In this document: positions 25,790 to 33,544 of the stretch, piece by piece
Layout: each line of letters opens with the position of its first letter
Numbering within the stretch: position 1 is the first letter of the stretch
Assembly (NCBI GenBank): GCA_017515205.1
Contig: JAFWHN010000002.1
Location: 34,683-98,682 of the forward strand
Reading direction: 5' to 3'
Length of the DNA: 64,000 nt
From: Candidatus Saccharimonadota bacterium
GTDB lineage: Bacteria > Patescibacteriota > Saccharimonadia > Saccharimonadales > Saccharimonadaceae
Program-made: the position numbers and the translations under genes
The notes under the pieces: model-generated
Seen by the model: the letters and a program-made list of their open reading frames with translations, nothing else
Database searches by the model: none
Told to the model about the DNA's origin: nothing

Positions 25790-25866
25790 GGGGGTATAGC
25801 TCAGCTGGTCAGAGCATGCGTCTTATACACGCAGTGTCTTTGGTTCGAATCCAAATACCCCCACCA
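25790..25866 (+). tRNA. tRNA-Ile (UAU)
   Basis: Acceptor GGGGGTA / TACCCCC, D arm GCTC / GAGC, perfectly paired anticodon stem TGCGT / ACGCA around CTTATAC giving UAU at 34-36, T stem TTTGG / CCAAA, A73 and encoded CCA. It reads AUA directly. -10 TAAAAT at 25776-25781. Most bacteria use CAU with lysidine instead. Confidence 0.92.
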
Positions 25867-25878
25867 AAACGTATATAA

Positions 25879-25902
25879 GTCGGCATTTTTGCCGATTTTT
25901 TA
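25879..25902 (+). terminator. Terminator of tRNA-Ile
   Basis: TCGGCA-TTTT-TGCCGA followed by TTTTTT. A diverged copy (AATCGGC / GCCGATT, 26944-26967) sits at the same place in cassette copy 2, though no tRNA precedes it there. Confidence 0.85.
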
Positions 25903-26079
25903 GTGGTAAATTTCTGTTAAGTACCTTGTAAAAATAGTATGTGTTTTTGAGCTATTTTTGCATCAAAAAACCGCCAAAAATGCGGTTTTCACCCCTGTTA
26001 AAATGTCTGTTAATACCCTAAACAATTTAGTCGAGTACTCAAAAAATGTTTATCAATTATAGTTGTGACGCTGAGTATT

Positions 26080-26829
26080 CTATTGGTTTATTTTGAACTG
26101 TTTAAGAGTAGAGTCTACAGGGGAAATCTGATAGATTTTCCCACTTGTATCTTGAGCGAATCCGCCAAACAATCGAAATATGTTTTTTGAGCCATCAACA
26201 ATCGTTGCCTGTTCGTTTTTGGCAGCGCTAAATTCGCTTAGTGAGGCGACCGTTCCGTCGTCTAGAACGAAGAAAACAAAGCCATCGCCTTCATTCCCAT
26301 ACGTATTTATGGAAAAGTCAACAACTCTTCCTGGTATAAGAGAAGTTATTTCGCTTCTATAAGAGCCGTCATTACAAACGTCTCCAAAATAACGACAAGC
26401 GTCACTACGTATAGTTATAAAAACACTGCCGTCAGAAACAAGCGAGAATTCAGCGCCAAAATTCTCTGTACGTTTTGAAATCATAGCATCTTCAAAATGC
26501 GTAGCAAAATTATCAGCCATAAAACCATAGCTTTTCGGTGTAATAACAGAATCGGCAATTGTTACTGTCGTGCCATTTTCATCGGTAGTTTCAATTTCTG
26601 GCGTTTCAATTGTTGTTATTGTCCCATCTTCTCCTTTTATTTGGACTTTCAAATCAGAGATCTGGCTATCTTTTTGCGAGCTTTGTATCATACCGTAAAC
26701 ACCGAATCCAATACCAAAAACCGCCACGGCACATGCAATCGCAGTAGTAATCTTCAGACCATTTCCATTTTTTTGCTTATTGTCTATTACTGGCGTTATT
26801 GGCACTCCAGTATTAGTATTTTGTTCCAT
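26080..26829 (-). CDS. Anchored protein, cassette paralogue 1; unknown function
   Basis: A 249-residue protein: N-terminal tail (1-24), membrane helix (about 25-47), short Gln/Lys/Asp stalk, and an extracytoplasmic domain with repeated beta-like strands (SDGSVFITIRSDACRYFGDV, FVFFVLDDGTVASL) and two Cys. The first 50 residues match the 27141 paralogue closely; the rest does not. -10 TATAAT at 26866-26861 and AAAGGA before ATG. Divergence of the ectodomain with a conserved anchor and promoter suggests a variable surface factor. Confidence 0.7.
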   Translation of the reverse strand: MEQNTNTGVPITPVIDNKQKNGNGLKITTAIACAVAVFGIGFGVYGMIQSSQKDSQISDLKVQIKGEDGTITTIETPEIETTDENGTTVTIADSVITPKSYGFMADNFATHFEDAMISKRTENFGAEFSLVSDGSVFITIRSDACRYFGDVCNDGSYRSEITSLIPGRVVDFSINTYGNEGDGFVFFVLDDGTVASLSEFSAAKNEQATIVDGSKNIFRLFGGFAQDTSGKIYQISPVDSTLKQFKINQ

Positions 26830-26932
26830 TAAGTTTCCTTTCTTAAATGCTTATGTTTCTATTATAGCATGGTTTATTTTGTCGAATGTCCTCCTTGTAG
26901 ATTGTTAATACCTGTCTAATTCGCCCCCACCA

Positions 26933-28013
26933 GAACGTATATAAATCGGCAAAATAGCCGATTTTTTAGTAGTAAATCTCTGTTAAGTACCTTGCAAAAA
27001 TAGTATGTAATTTTTGGACCATTTTTACAGCAAAAAATGCCAAAAATATGAGTTGTACCCCTGTTAAAATGTCTGTTAATACCCTAAACGATTTGGTTAA
27101 AAAGCACCATAATCTAAACTATGGTGCTTTCGTCATAATACTAAGACTTAATATCTTTTTTTGCTATGGTAATAACTACTCTAAAAGGTTCCGTATCGGT
27201 TTGTGTAGATATACAAACTCTGCCAGGGTCACTACTACCATATTGAGTAGCGACAACAGCTTCGCAAACCATATTCGGATTTTCACCTAGCAACATATCG
27301 GAATCATCAGAAATTAAAGTAGTAGTTTTATACAAAAACTCTGGGGTAGTACCGTTCTCTAGGCTTGTCCCTGGAACTAAATTAGAGGGGCTAATTCCTG
27401 ACAATTCACTAACGTCGCCAAGAGTAAGAAGCCTGATATCGACGTTCGAACCTAATGCGCTCGAAATTGAATTTTTATATTCATCTAATAAATAGTTCTT
27501 TACTTCTGAAATTTTAATATCATTGGAGGAATTTACATTGTCTACACTAAGCAACACTACACTATCGCTATTCACATCACTATCTTTTATAACATTCCAC
27601 GAGGTGCCATTCTTTAGAGTTACTAAATCACCTATTTGATAACTTTTGTTATAAGATTCTTCTTGCTGGGTATTTTCTTGCTCACTTAACTCCGCAATAG
27701 TTTTATTTTGTTCTTCAATCTTTGTCCTTAGGTTAGAGATTTCCTGAGTTTTATTATTACTATCGATTAAGCAATAAACACTAAAACCAACGCCACAAGC
27801 TGCCACGACGCATGCAATCGCAGTAGCAATTTTTAACCCATTACCGTTTTTTTTCTTACTTTCTACAACTGGCGTCATTGGTACGCTAGTTTCAGCATTT
27901 TGTTCCATTAAATATCCTTTCTATAATGCTTATGTTTCTATTATAGCATAGTTCAACTTTTCCCGAATGTCTTTCCTATATATTGTTAATACCTGCCCAA
28001 TTCGCCCCCACCA
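26933..28013. repeat. Tandem cassette, copy 2
   Basis: A 1081-bp unit in the same order as copy 1. It opens with GAACGTATATAAATCGGC (copy 1: AAACGTATATAAGTCGGC) and ends with TTCGCCCCCACCA (28001-28013). Non-coding blocks are much more alike between copies than the ectodomain coding parts. Confidence 0.8.
27141..27908 (-). CDS. Anchored protein, cassette paralogue 2; unknown function
   Basis: A 255-residue protein: tail VPMTPVVESKKKNGNGLKI, membrane helix (about 25-47), coiled-coil stalk (residues 50-80, EISNLRTKIEEQNKTIAELS) and an ectodomain unlike that of paralogue 1. -10 TATAAT at 27946-27941 and an AAGGATA SD precede the ATG. It is the second member of the tRNA-Ile-linked tandem array; the 12957 protein is a more distant relative by layout. 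Confidence 0.7.
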   Translation of the reverse strand: MEQNAETSVPMTPVVESKKKNGNGLKIATAIACVVAACGVGFSVYCLIDSNNKTQEISNLRTKIEEQNKTIAELSEQENTQQEESYNKSYQIGDLVTLKNGTSWNVIKDSDVNSDSVVLLSVDNVNSSNDIKISEVKNYLLDEYKNSISSALGSNVDIRLLTLGDVSELSGISPSNLVPGTSLENGTTPEFLYKTTTLISDDSDMLLGENPNMVCEAVVATQYGSSDPGRVCISTQTDTEPFRVVITIAKKDIKS

Positions 28014-28067
28014 TCAAAAATGTAGCAATCAAAAACTTCTCTGACAAAAACTTAGACACTTTAATCA

Positions 28068-28095
28068 AAAAATCGCCCCTCTCGAGGCGATTTTT
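28068..28095 (-). terminator. Terminator of the 28109-28312 gene
   Basis: AAATCGCC / GGCGATTT with an 8-nt loop and A/T runs on both sides, usable in both directions. Confidence 0.75.
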
Positions 28096-28108
28096 AATTT
28101 CACTTCAA

Positions 28109-28312
28109 TTATTTCTTCTTGAGAGTCAAGAAACCATTGCGTGGATTCTCGCAAACCATGCGATCAGCTGGCAAATCACAAGGAGTACCCTTGCCGCCCT
28201 TTTCTTCCTTAGTGAAGAAATAAATAGTCTGAGGCTTGCCACCACGTAGAGTTACTTCAGATTTATGTAGATAGTATTTCACACCTTTACCGTTGGTATG
28301 TTCGTAAGCCAT
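28109..28312 (-). CDS. Small conserved-looking protein; unknown function
   Basis: A 67-residue basic, soluble protein with two Cys (CDLPADRMVCENP) and the stretch KYYLHKSEVTLRGGKPQTIY. A strong AGGAGGAAAG SD and a terminator bracket the gene, so it is a monocistronic unit. No recognised function; the compact strand pattern suggests a single small beta domain. Confidence 0.75.
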   Translation of the reverse strand: MAYEHTNGKGVKYYLHKSEVTLRGGKPQTIYFFTKEEKGGKGTPCDLPADRMVCENPRNGFLTLKKK

Positions 28313-28399
28313 TTAGCTTTCCTCCTTAAGTTAATATACTTCTTATCTTAGGACCGCGACGCACAAATGTCAAGGGGTTTTTTATTCTTTTCCCCAAAT

Positions 28400-29074
28400 T
28401 CACATAAATAACAGAGAGAGCCTCAATATCACCCAGACAAATCCCCTAATCAAAATCACAACAATAATAATCGCAGTCACCAAAATCATAAAACCCGTAA
28501 AAGTTGGCGCCCACAACGGCGAAGCATAGTTTTTTCGATATAGTTCAGTCGAAGGCAAACTTGCAATAATCCTATCTTGAATTTCATCCGCTGCCGGATA
28601 CTTTTGAATCTCCCCCATCATGCAATTAATATAATTCGCATCATTCCAACTCCAACCATTCGCAATTGCTTGCGGTCTACACACGTCCGAAGCCAACTGA
28701 TAAACATTCCCATTCGGATTACTATCAGAACCCAAATTCTTCTCCGCCTCATCAAGAGCCGCATTCGCCGCCCTGATATATTGATGTTCTAAATAAAACG
28801 GCCCCGTTCCAAAAGTAACTCTCTGCTTACCATTTTCCTCTACTACATTAATCACAATATTCGAAAACACAAAATCTTTTAGTTCTTCTAAATTCCTAGA
28901 AATCGCCTCATCATCTTCTGCTTCATCCGCTGCTAGCACTGCATCGCGCAATTCCGTCATTCTCACATGATCTACCCTTAGAAGCGTGGCATCTATAAAA
29001 AACAGTGGTATCAAAATCAAAAAAAGCTGCCAGGTCTTTATCTTATGAAACTTAATGCGCCCACGCTTTTTCAT
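28400..29074 (-). CDS. Membrane protein with N- and C-terminal helices; unknown function
   Basis: A 224-residue protein with a membrane helix at 16-34, an extracytoplasmic middle of about 145 residues (helical, two Cys), and one or two helices at 190-222. Leaderless: TATAAT 6 nt before ATG 29074. Not recognised; it stands alone between the 28109 gene and the small leader RNA unit. Confidence 0.65.
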   Translation of the reverse strand: MKKRGRIKFHKIKTWQLFLILIPLFFIDATLLRVDHVRMTELRDAVLAADEAEDDEAISRNLEELKDFVFSNIVINVVEENGKQRVTFGTGPFYLEHQYIRAANAALDEAEKNLGSDSNPNGNVYQLASDVCRPQAIANGWSWNDANYINCMMGEIQKYPAADEIQDRIIASLPSTELYRKNYASPLWAPTFTGFMILVTAIIIVVILIRGFVWVILRLSLLFM

Positions 29075-29098
29075 ACTAAAATTATATCATCTTTATGC

Positions 29099-29127
29099 TT
29101 GCACGTTTCAAAAATCTTTGCTAGAAT
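29099..29127 (+). promoter_or_regulatory. Promoter of a short-peptide unit
   Basis: TTGCAC (29099-29104), 17-nt spacer, TAGAAT (29122-29127). Confidence 0.65.
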
Positions 29128-29133
29128 AAACTC

Positions 29134-29214
29134 TGTCGCTTAAATTCCCTGAAAGTTGAACCTTTCACTAGGTGGGTGCGGTCGAAAGCGTCATTTAAGG
29201 AGAAAATTCGATAC
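29134..29214 (+). promoter_or_regulatory. Structured leader before a 28-residue ORF
   Basis: Two mutually exclusive pairings are visible. CTTAAAT (29139-29145) with ATTTAAG (29193-29199) covers the start of the AAGGAG Shine-Dalgarno. CGCTT (29137-29141) with AAGCG (29186-29190) would free it. An internal hairpin TGAAAG / CTTTCA lies at 29150-29167. No known riboswitch class recognised. Confidence 0.45.
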
Positions 29215-29301
29215 ATGCGTATCAAAAGACAAAAACGCGGCGTAAACCGCGAAAAGTCAAAAATTGCTCCTGCCGATTGGCAAGAGTTCATCGAAATCTA
29301 A
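29215..29301 (+). CDS. 28-residue basic microprotein
   Basis: A short ORF (starting MRIKRQKRGVNREKSK) with AAGGAG 12 nt upstream, its own promoter and structured leader, and a strong terminator right after the stop. The N-terminal half is very basic, the C-terminal half acidic and aromatic. The tight frame of regulatory signals is the reason to believe it; no family recognised. Confidence 0.6.
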   Translation: MRIKRQKRGVNREKSKIAPADWQEFIEI

Positions 29302-29308
29302 TTTCGAA

Positions 29309-29336
29309 AAAAAAGAGCCCCGAGGGGCTCTTTTTT
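29309..29336 (+). terminator. Rho-independent terminator
   Basis: AAAAGAGCCCC / GGGGCTCTTTT with a 2-nt gap, then TTTT. It can also serve the convergent dsbA-like gene. Confidence 0.9.
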
Positions 29337-29346
29337 AGTCATAACC

Positions 29347-30123
29347 CTATTTCGCTTCTTCTTTCTGTTCGCCCAACTTTGCTTCAACAATTTCTTCCAG
29401 TAATTCTACAAACCCATCACCAGACTTTCCTTCATCCCAACTAACTGTCTTGCCATTTACTTCCACACTACCAGCCTCACTCCAATCTATTAATTGGCCA
29501 TCAATGAAAAACGCAGGAGTTCCTTCCACTCCAACCCTCTTACCAACCCCCATATCAAAACTAATCTTTTTCGAGACCGCATCACTATCCATGTCTTCTT
29601 TAAATTTTTCTACATCACCCTTACCATCTGATACCTTCTTAAAATATTCCGCAAACATATCTGTCCTTGCCGAAGAAGATAAATCTTCCCATTCTGATTG
29701 TCTTTCAAATAACATATCTGCATAAGGTTTCCAATAGCCCTGTAAACCTGCCGCCTCAGCCGCAGACGCCGCTGCTGTACCATTTTTATGATAAGACAAA
29801 AGAAAACTACGATAGACTAAACCAAGTTTTCCATCCAATTTCTCTACTGCCTTATTCACCCTAGGATTAATAGTCGCACAACCCGGACACTGATAATCCG
29901 CATATTCAAAAATCAACACCGGTGCATCAGCAGATCCTTTTACATGGTCACCAATCTCGCCATTATCCTTTGTTGCCTCAATCACTGAATAAAAATCATA
30001 GTCATTGAAATTCGTTGCTTTATTGTTACCATCTATAATAAAATACGCTGCCACAGCAATCAGTGCCACCACGATAATTCCGACAATCGCACCAACTACC
30101 GCAAATCCCTTTGTACTTCTCAT
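29347..30123 (-). CDS. DsbA-family thiol-disulfide oxidoreductase, membrane-anchored
   Basis: A 258-residue protein: N-terminal signal anchor (about 8-30), then a thioredoxin-fold DsbA domain. The redox motif CPGC sits in EYADYQCPGCATINP (~residue 75), and the cis-Pro loop is VEGTPAFFIDG (~200). It acts outside the membrane to form disulfides. The many Cys in the pilin-like, VirB6-like and lamin-tail ectodomains are likely clients. SD GGGAG before ATG. Divergent from the CBS gene. The oxidising partner is not in this window. Confidence 0.88.
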   Translation of the reverse strand: MRSTKGFAVVGAIVGIIVVALIAVAAYFIIDGNNKATNFNDYDFYSVIEATKDNGEIGDHVKGSADAPVLIFEYADYQCPGCATINPRVNKAVEKLDGKLGLVYRSFLLSYHKNGTAAASAAEAAGLQGYWKPYADMLFERQSEWEDLSSSARTDMFAEYFKKVSDGKGDVEKFKEDMDSDAVSKKISFDMGVGKRVGVEGTPAFFIDGQLIDWSEAGSVEVNGKTVSWDEGKSGDGFVELLEEIVEAKLGEQKEEAK

Positions 30124-30164
30124 GAATAACTCCCTTCAAAAAATAATGTTATAATGATTATATC

Positions 30165-30740
30165 ATGTTCAATAGTTTAATGCGAAAAATCATTCATTGG
30201 CTTGATCCCAAGCTCGACAAATTCCGTACATCTAATGACTCCACGCCAAAACCCAAATACACCCCCCACACCACTGAAGAATTTATTGGTGTTTTACAAC
30301 GTACTCCCAAATCCATTCTCAGTTCCACCGACCGCAGTCGCATCGCCGCTATTATGAGCTTTAATGATCGCAAGGTCGCAGATCTCATGGTTCCCAAAAG
30401 CTCCATGGTTTTCGTCAACAGCAAAGACATTCTCGGTCCGCTCGTGCTAGATAAACTCTATAAATCTGGTTTCACTAATTTCCCAGTAGTCGATAACAAC
30501 AATAGAGTCAAAGGTGTCATCCACACCGAAGCCCTCAACGCTCTTGAAATCAAAAAAACCGATCGCGCCGAAAAATATCTTGATAAAAAAGTCTATTATC
30601 TCCACGTCAACGATTCTCTCAAATTTGCCGTCGAAGAAATTGAACGCACCAACAGTTATTATTTCTTCGTCTTAGATGAAAATGACGCTTTAGCTGGTTT
30701 CTTTACCACCCAAATGCTATTAGACTATTTATTAGGATAA
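30165..30740 (+). CDS. CBS-domain pair protein (CorC/CNNM-like)
   Basis: A 191-residue cytoplasmic protein. IMSFNDRKVADLMVPKSSMVFV (residues ~64-85) is the typical entry to the CorC/hemolysin-type CBS pair, followed by FTNFPVVDNNNRVKGVIH and YFFVLDENDALAGFFT. The N-terminal membrane domain (DUF21) and C-terminal CorC domain of the family are missing. Likely an adenosine-nucleotide sensor. TATAAT 9 nt before ATG. 27 bp before aspS. Confidence 0.75.
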   Translation: MFNSLMRKIIHWLDPKLDKFRTSNDSTPKPKYTPHTTEEFIGVLQRTPKSILSSTDRSRIAAIMSFNDRKVADLMVPKSSMVFVNSKDILGPLVLDKLYKSGFTNFPVVDNNNRVKGVIHTEALNALEIKKTDRAEKYLDKKVYYLHVNDSLKFAVEEIERTNSYYFFVLDENDALAGFFTTQMLLDYLLG

Positions 30741-30767
30741 CTTAAAAATTGTGCTATAATAACAGAT

Positions 30768-32564
30768 ATGAGAATTTTAGCAAATCAAACAGTTGATTAT
30801 TTAAGCAAAGAAATTACCGTTTCAGGTTGGGTCAATTCACGTCGTGACCACGGTGGCCTCATTTTTATCGACCTTCGCGACCACACTGGCATCATCCAGC
30901 TCGTAGTTACCCCAGATACCAAAGACGCCTTCAAACTCGCTGAATCCGTCCGTGACGAATTTGTCTTAACCGCCACTGGAAAAATGCGTAAACGCGCTCC
31001 AGAACTAATTAATCCTAATATCCCAACAGGAACTGTCGAACTAGTCGTAAGTAATCTCACGCTTCTCAACCGTTGTGCTCCTCTTCCAGTCAATACTCAT
31101 GACGACGGCGAAAAATCTTCCGAAGAAATCCGTCTTAAATATCGCTACCTTGATCTCCGCCGCCCATCTATGCAAAAAATATTGAAACGTCGCTCTGAAT
31201 ACTATCGCTTTGTTCGAAATTACATGTATAATCGTGATTTCACCGAAATCACCACGCCAATTCTTGCTAATTCTTCACCTGAGGGCGCCCGTGACTTTCT
31301 AGTCCCCTCCCGTCTCCATCCTGGCAAATTCTACGCACTTCCTCAAGCTCCTCAGCAATTTAAACAGCTCCTCATGGTCGGCGGCGTTGATAAATACTTC
31401 CAAATTGCTCCATGTTTTCGCGATGAAGACCCTCGCGCTGATCGGCTTTATGGCGATTTCTACCAACTCGATATGGAAATGGCCTTCGTAGATGATGGCG
31501 AAATTATCCGTCAAGAAATCGAACCACTCTATATTGACCTTGCTAAAGATTTCGCCCACAAAAAAATCGTCCTCAATTCCGAACCTGCCAAAAAGTATCT
31601 TGTTAAAGGCTCAAATATTCCTCGCCTTCCTTATGATATCGCCATGGATCTTTATGGCACCGACAAACCAGACCTCCGTTACGGCATGGAGCTAATCGAC
31701 CTGACCAAAATTTTCAAAAATACCAACTTTAAAGTTTTCCAAACCGAATGTGTCAAAGCTCTCTGTGTGAAAGGTGGCGCCACCCTTACTCGTCGCGAAA
31801 TCGATGACTTTACTGAAAAAGCCCGTAAACTCGGCGCTGGTGGTCTCGCCTATATATTATATACAGACGAAGGTGCCAAATCTCCTATCCTCAAATTCAT
31901 GTCCGAAGATGAAATTAAATCCGTCCAAAAACTAACTGACGCTAAAACCGGCGACGCCATCTTCTTTGGCGCTGACGCACGTACACAAGTTAATAAAGTC
32001 CTCGGCGAACTTCGTATCGCTTTTGCTGACCACTTTAATCTCAAGAATCCTGATGAAATCGCTTATACCTGGGTCGTTGATTTCCCATTTTACGAGTGGG
32101 ACGAAAAAACCAAAAAGCTCGACTTCGGTCATAATCCTTTCAGTATGCCAAAAGGCGGTCTCAAAGCACTAGAAGAAGCTAAAACTGACACCGATAAACT
32201 CAGTCTCAAGGCCGATCAATATGACATGGTCATGAATGGTTACGAAGTTGCCTCCGGCGCCGTCCGTAACTACAATCCAGACATCATGTATAAAGTTTTC
32301 AATATTCTTGGCTATAATAAAGAATATGTCGAAGCCCGCTTCTCTGGCATGCTAAATGCCTTCAAGTTCGGTGCTCCTCCACACGCAGGCTGTGCTCCTG
32401 GACTTGATCGTATTTTCATGGTCCTCGAAGGTGTTGACAACATTCGCGATATCGTCGCCTTCCCAAAAAACGGCACCGGCGTCGACCTCATGATGAATTC
32501 TCCATCCCCCGTCGACCGTTCTCAGCTCGATGAGCTCAACCTCGCTCTCCTAGAAGACAATTAA
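30768..32564 (+). CDS. aspS: Aspartyl-tRNA synthetase (possibly non-discriminating)
   Basis: A 598-residue bacterial-type AspRS charging tRNA-Asp. OB fold with VSGWVNSRRDHGGLIFIDLRD (residues 18-38), class II motif 2 FRDEDPRADRLYGDFYQLD (~220-240), a GAD insertion (~290-420) and motif 3 GLDRIFMVL near residue 545. DHGG replaces DLGS of discriminating enzymes such as E. coli AspRS; His at this place is common in enzymes that also charge tRNA-Asn for GatCAB. Leaderless: TATAAT 30755-30760, 7 nt to ATG. Followed by a palindromic terminator. Confidence 0.95.
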   Translation: MRILANQTVDYLSKEITVSGWVNSRRDHGGLIFIDLRDHTGIIQLVVTPDTKDAFKLAESVRDEFVLTATGKMRKRAPELINPNIPTGTVELVVSNLTLLNRCAPLPVNTHDDGEKSSEEIRLKYRYLDLRRPSMQKILKRRSEYYRFVRNYMYNRDFTEITTPILANSSPEGARDFLVPSRLHPGKFYALPQAPQQFKQLLMVGGVDKYFQIAPCFRDEDPRADRLYGDFYQLDMEMAFVDDGEIIRQEIEPLYIDLAKDFAHKKIVLNSEPAKKYLVKGSNIPRLPYDIAMDLYGTDKPDLRYGMELIDLTKIFKNTNFKVFQTECVKALCVKGGATLTRREIDDFTEKARKLGAGGLAYILYTDEGAKSPILKFMSEDEIKSVQKLTDAKTGDAIFFGADARTQVNKVLGELRIAFADHFNLKNPDEIAYTWVVDFPFYEWDEKTKKLDFGHNPFSMPKGGLKALEEAKTDTDKLSLKADQYDMVMNGYEVASGAVRNYNPDIMYKVFNILGYNKEYVEARFSGMLNAFKFGAPPHAGCAPGLDRIFMVLEGVDNIRDIVAFPKNGTGVDLMMNSPSPVDRSQLDELNLALLEDN

Positions 32565-32569
32565 TAATC

Positions 32570-32606
32570 AAAAAAACAAATTGGAATTCATTCTAATTTG
32601 TTTTTC
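32570..32606 (+). terminator. Terminator of aspS
   Basis: AAAAACAAATTgGAAT / ATTCtAATTTGTTTTT, an extended inverted repeat with a T run. Confidence 0.75.
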
Positions 32607-32654
32607 ATACTAAAATTCTTTTGTTAGGCTTTTCTTAAGAAAAGCCTAAACTAG

Positions 32655-32729
32655 TGGTAGGGCCAGTAGGAGTCGAACCTGCATTGTATTCTTAGAGGGA
32701 ATATGTCCTATCCATTGAACGATGGCCCC
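32655..32729 (-). tRNA. tRNA-Arg (UCU)
   Basis: Acceptor GGGGCCA / TGGCCCT (G1-U72 wobble), D stem GTTC / GGAC, anticodon stem TATTC / GAATA around CCTCTAA with UCU at 34-36, T stem GCAGG / CCTAC with pairing weakened at one place, A73, CCA encoded. Position 33 is C, not the near-universal U. Confidence 0.9.
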
Positions 32730-32786
32730 ATCCACGAAAAAACGTCAGCCCAAAGGCAAACATTCTTTCGTAATCTATATTATACC

Positions 32787-33536
32787 CTAATCTTCCGGTT
32801 TTCGCAATTTATAATAAATTGACGGCGCAAATCTAATTGGCGCCAAAGCTTTTTGCGCTTTATCTTCCATTTTCACTAAATTCTTTGTTCCAAAAACTTT
32901 CTTCAAACTTCTACTACGAAAATTCGAAACCGACAGCACTTTCTCAGTCTTAAAACCAACTCCATCAAAAATCTCTTCCACGTATTTCGGATGATAATTA
33001 TAAAAACCATCCTTAGAAATTTCCTTATAATTTGCAACTTTTTTATCAAATGGATTCACGTCCGATTTTCTCAACACATACCGCGCCATCTTTGGCAAAG
33101 TTCTTTTATTTGCCACTTCTATCACTGCCACACCACCTGGTTTCAGCACTCGATATAATTCGCTCAAAGCTTTTTTCATATCTTTCAGATGGTGCGTCAC
33201 TCTCACCATCATTAGCCCATCCAATTCATTATCCTTAAACGGCAACTCATAAATATCTCCCGCCTTCGTCTCGATTTTATCGCCATAAATTTCTTTTGCT
33301 TGTTTCAATTCCGACTTTGAATAATCAAAAATATAAACTTTGTGTGCTCTTTTTAGATATTCATTCGCCAGTCTACCATATCCCCCACCAATATCCGCAA
33401 ATTTATCCATTCGTTTCGGTAATAACTTCCGAATTGCCATCCGGTCTGCCTGATCTTCGTATTCACGATCTGCATCTTCCCAGAATTCTTTTTTATAATC
33501 ATAACCATTATAGTCAGAAATAACTTTTTCACTCAT
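32787..33536 (-). CDS. Class I SAM-dependent methyltransferase
   Basis: A 249-residue Methyltransf_11-type enzyme. Motif I FADIGGGYGRLANEYLKR (residues ~47-64), acidic post-I FDYSKSELKQAK, motif II LDGLMMVRVTHHL, and LYRVLKPGGVAVIEV, all in family order. Substrate not deducible. Leaderless start: TATAAT 7 nt upstream of ATG 33536. It lies 8 bp beyond the stop of pilB on the same strand but has its own promoter. Confidence 0.85.
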   Translation of the reverse strand: MSEKVISDYNGYDYKKEFWEDADREYEDQADRMAIRKLLPKRMDKFADIGGGYGRLANEYLKRAHKVYIFDYSKSELKQAKEIYGDKIETKAGDIYELPFKDNELDGLMMVRVTHHLKDMKKALSELYRVLKPGGVAVIEVANKRTLPKMARYVLRKSDVNPFDKKVANYKEISKDGFYNYHPKYVEEIFDGVGFKTEKVLSVSNFRSRSLKKVFGTKNLVKMEDKAQKALAPIRFAPSIYYKLRKPED

Positions 33537-33544
33537 AGGCTCTA

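Larger units (their letters stand above)
25867..26932. repeat. Tandem cassette, copy 1
   Basis: A 1066-bp unit. Order on the plus strand: terminator, conserved block ending in ACCCCTGTTAAAATGTCTG, gene 26080-26829 on the minus strand, its promoter, then a 52-bp block ending in CGCCCCCACCA (26922-26932), which copies the tRNA-Ile 3' end. Copy 2 follows directly. Confidence 0.8.
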
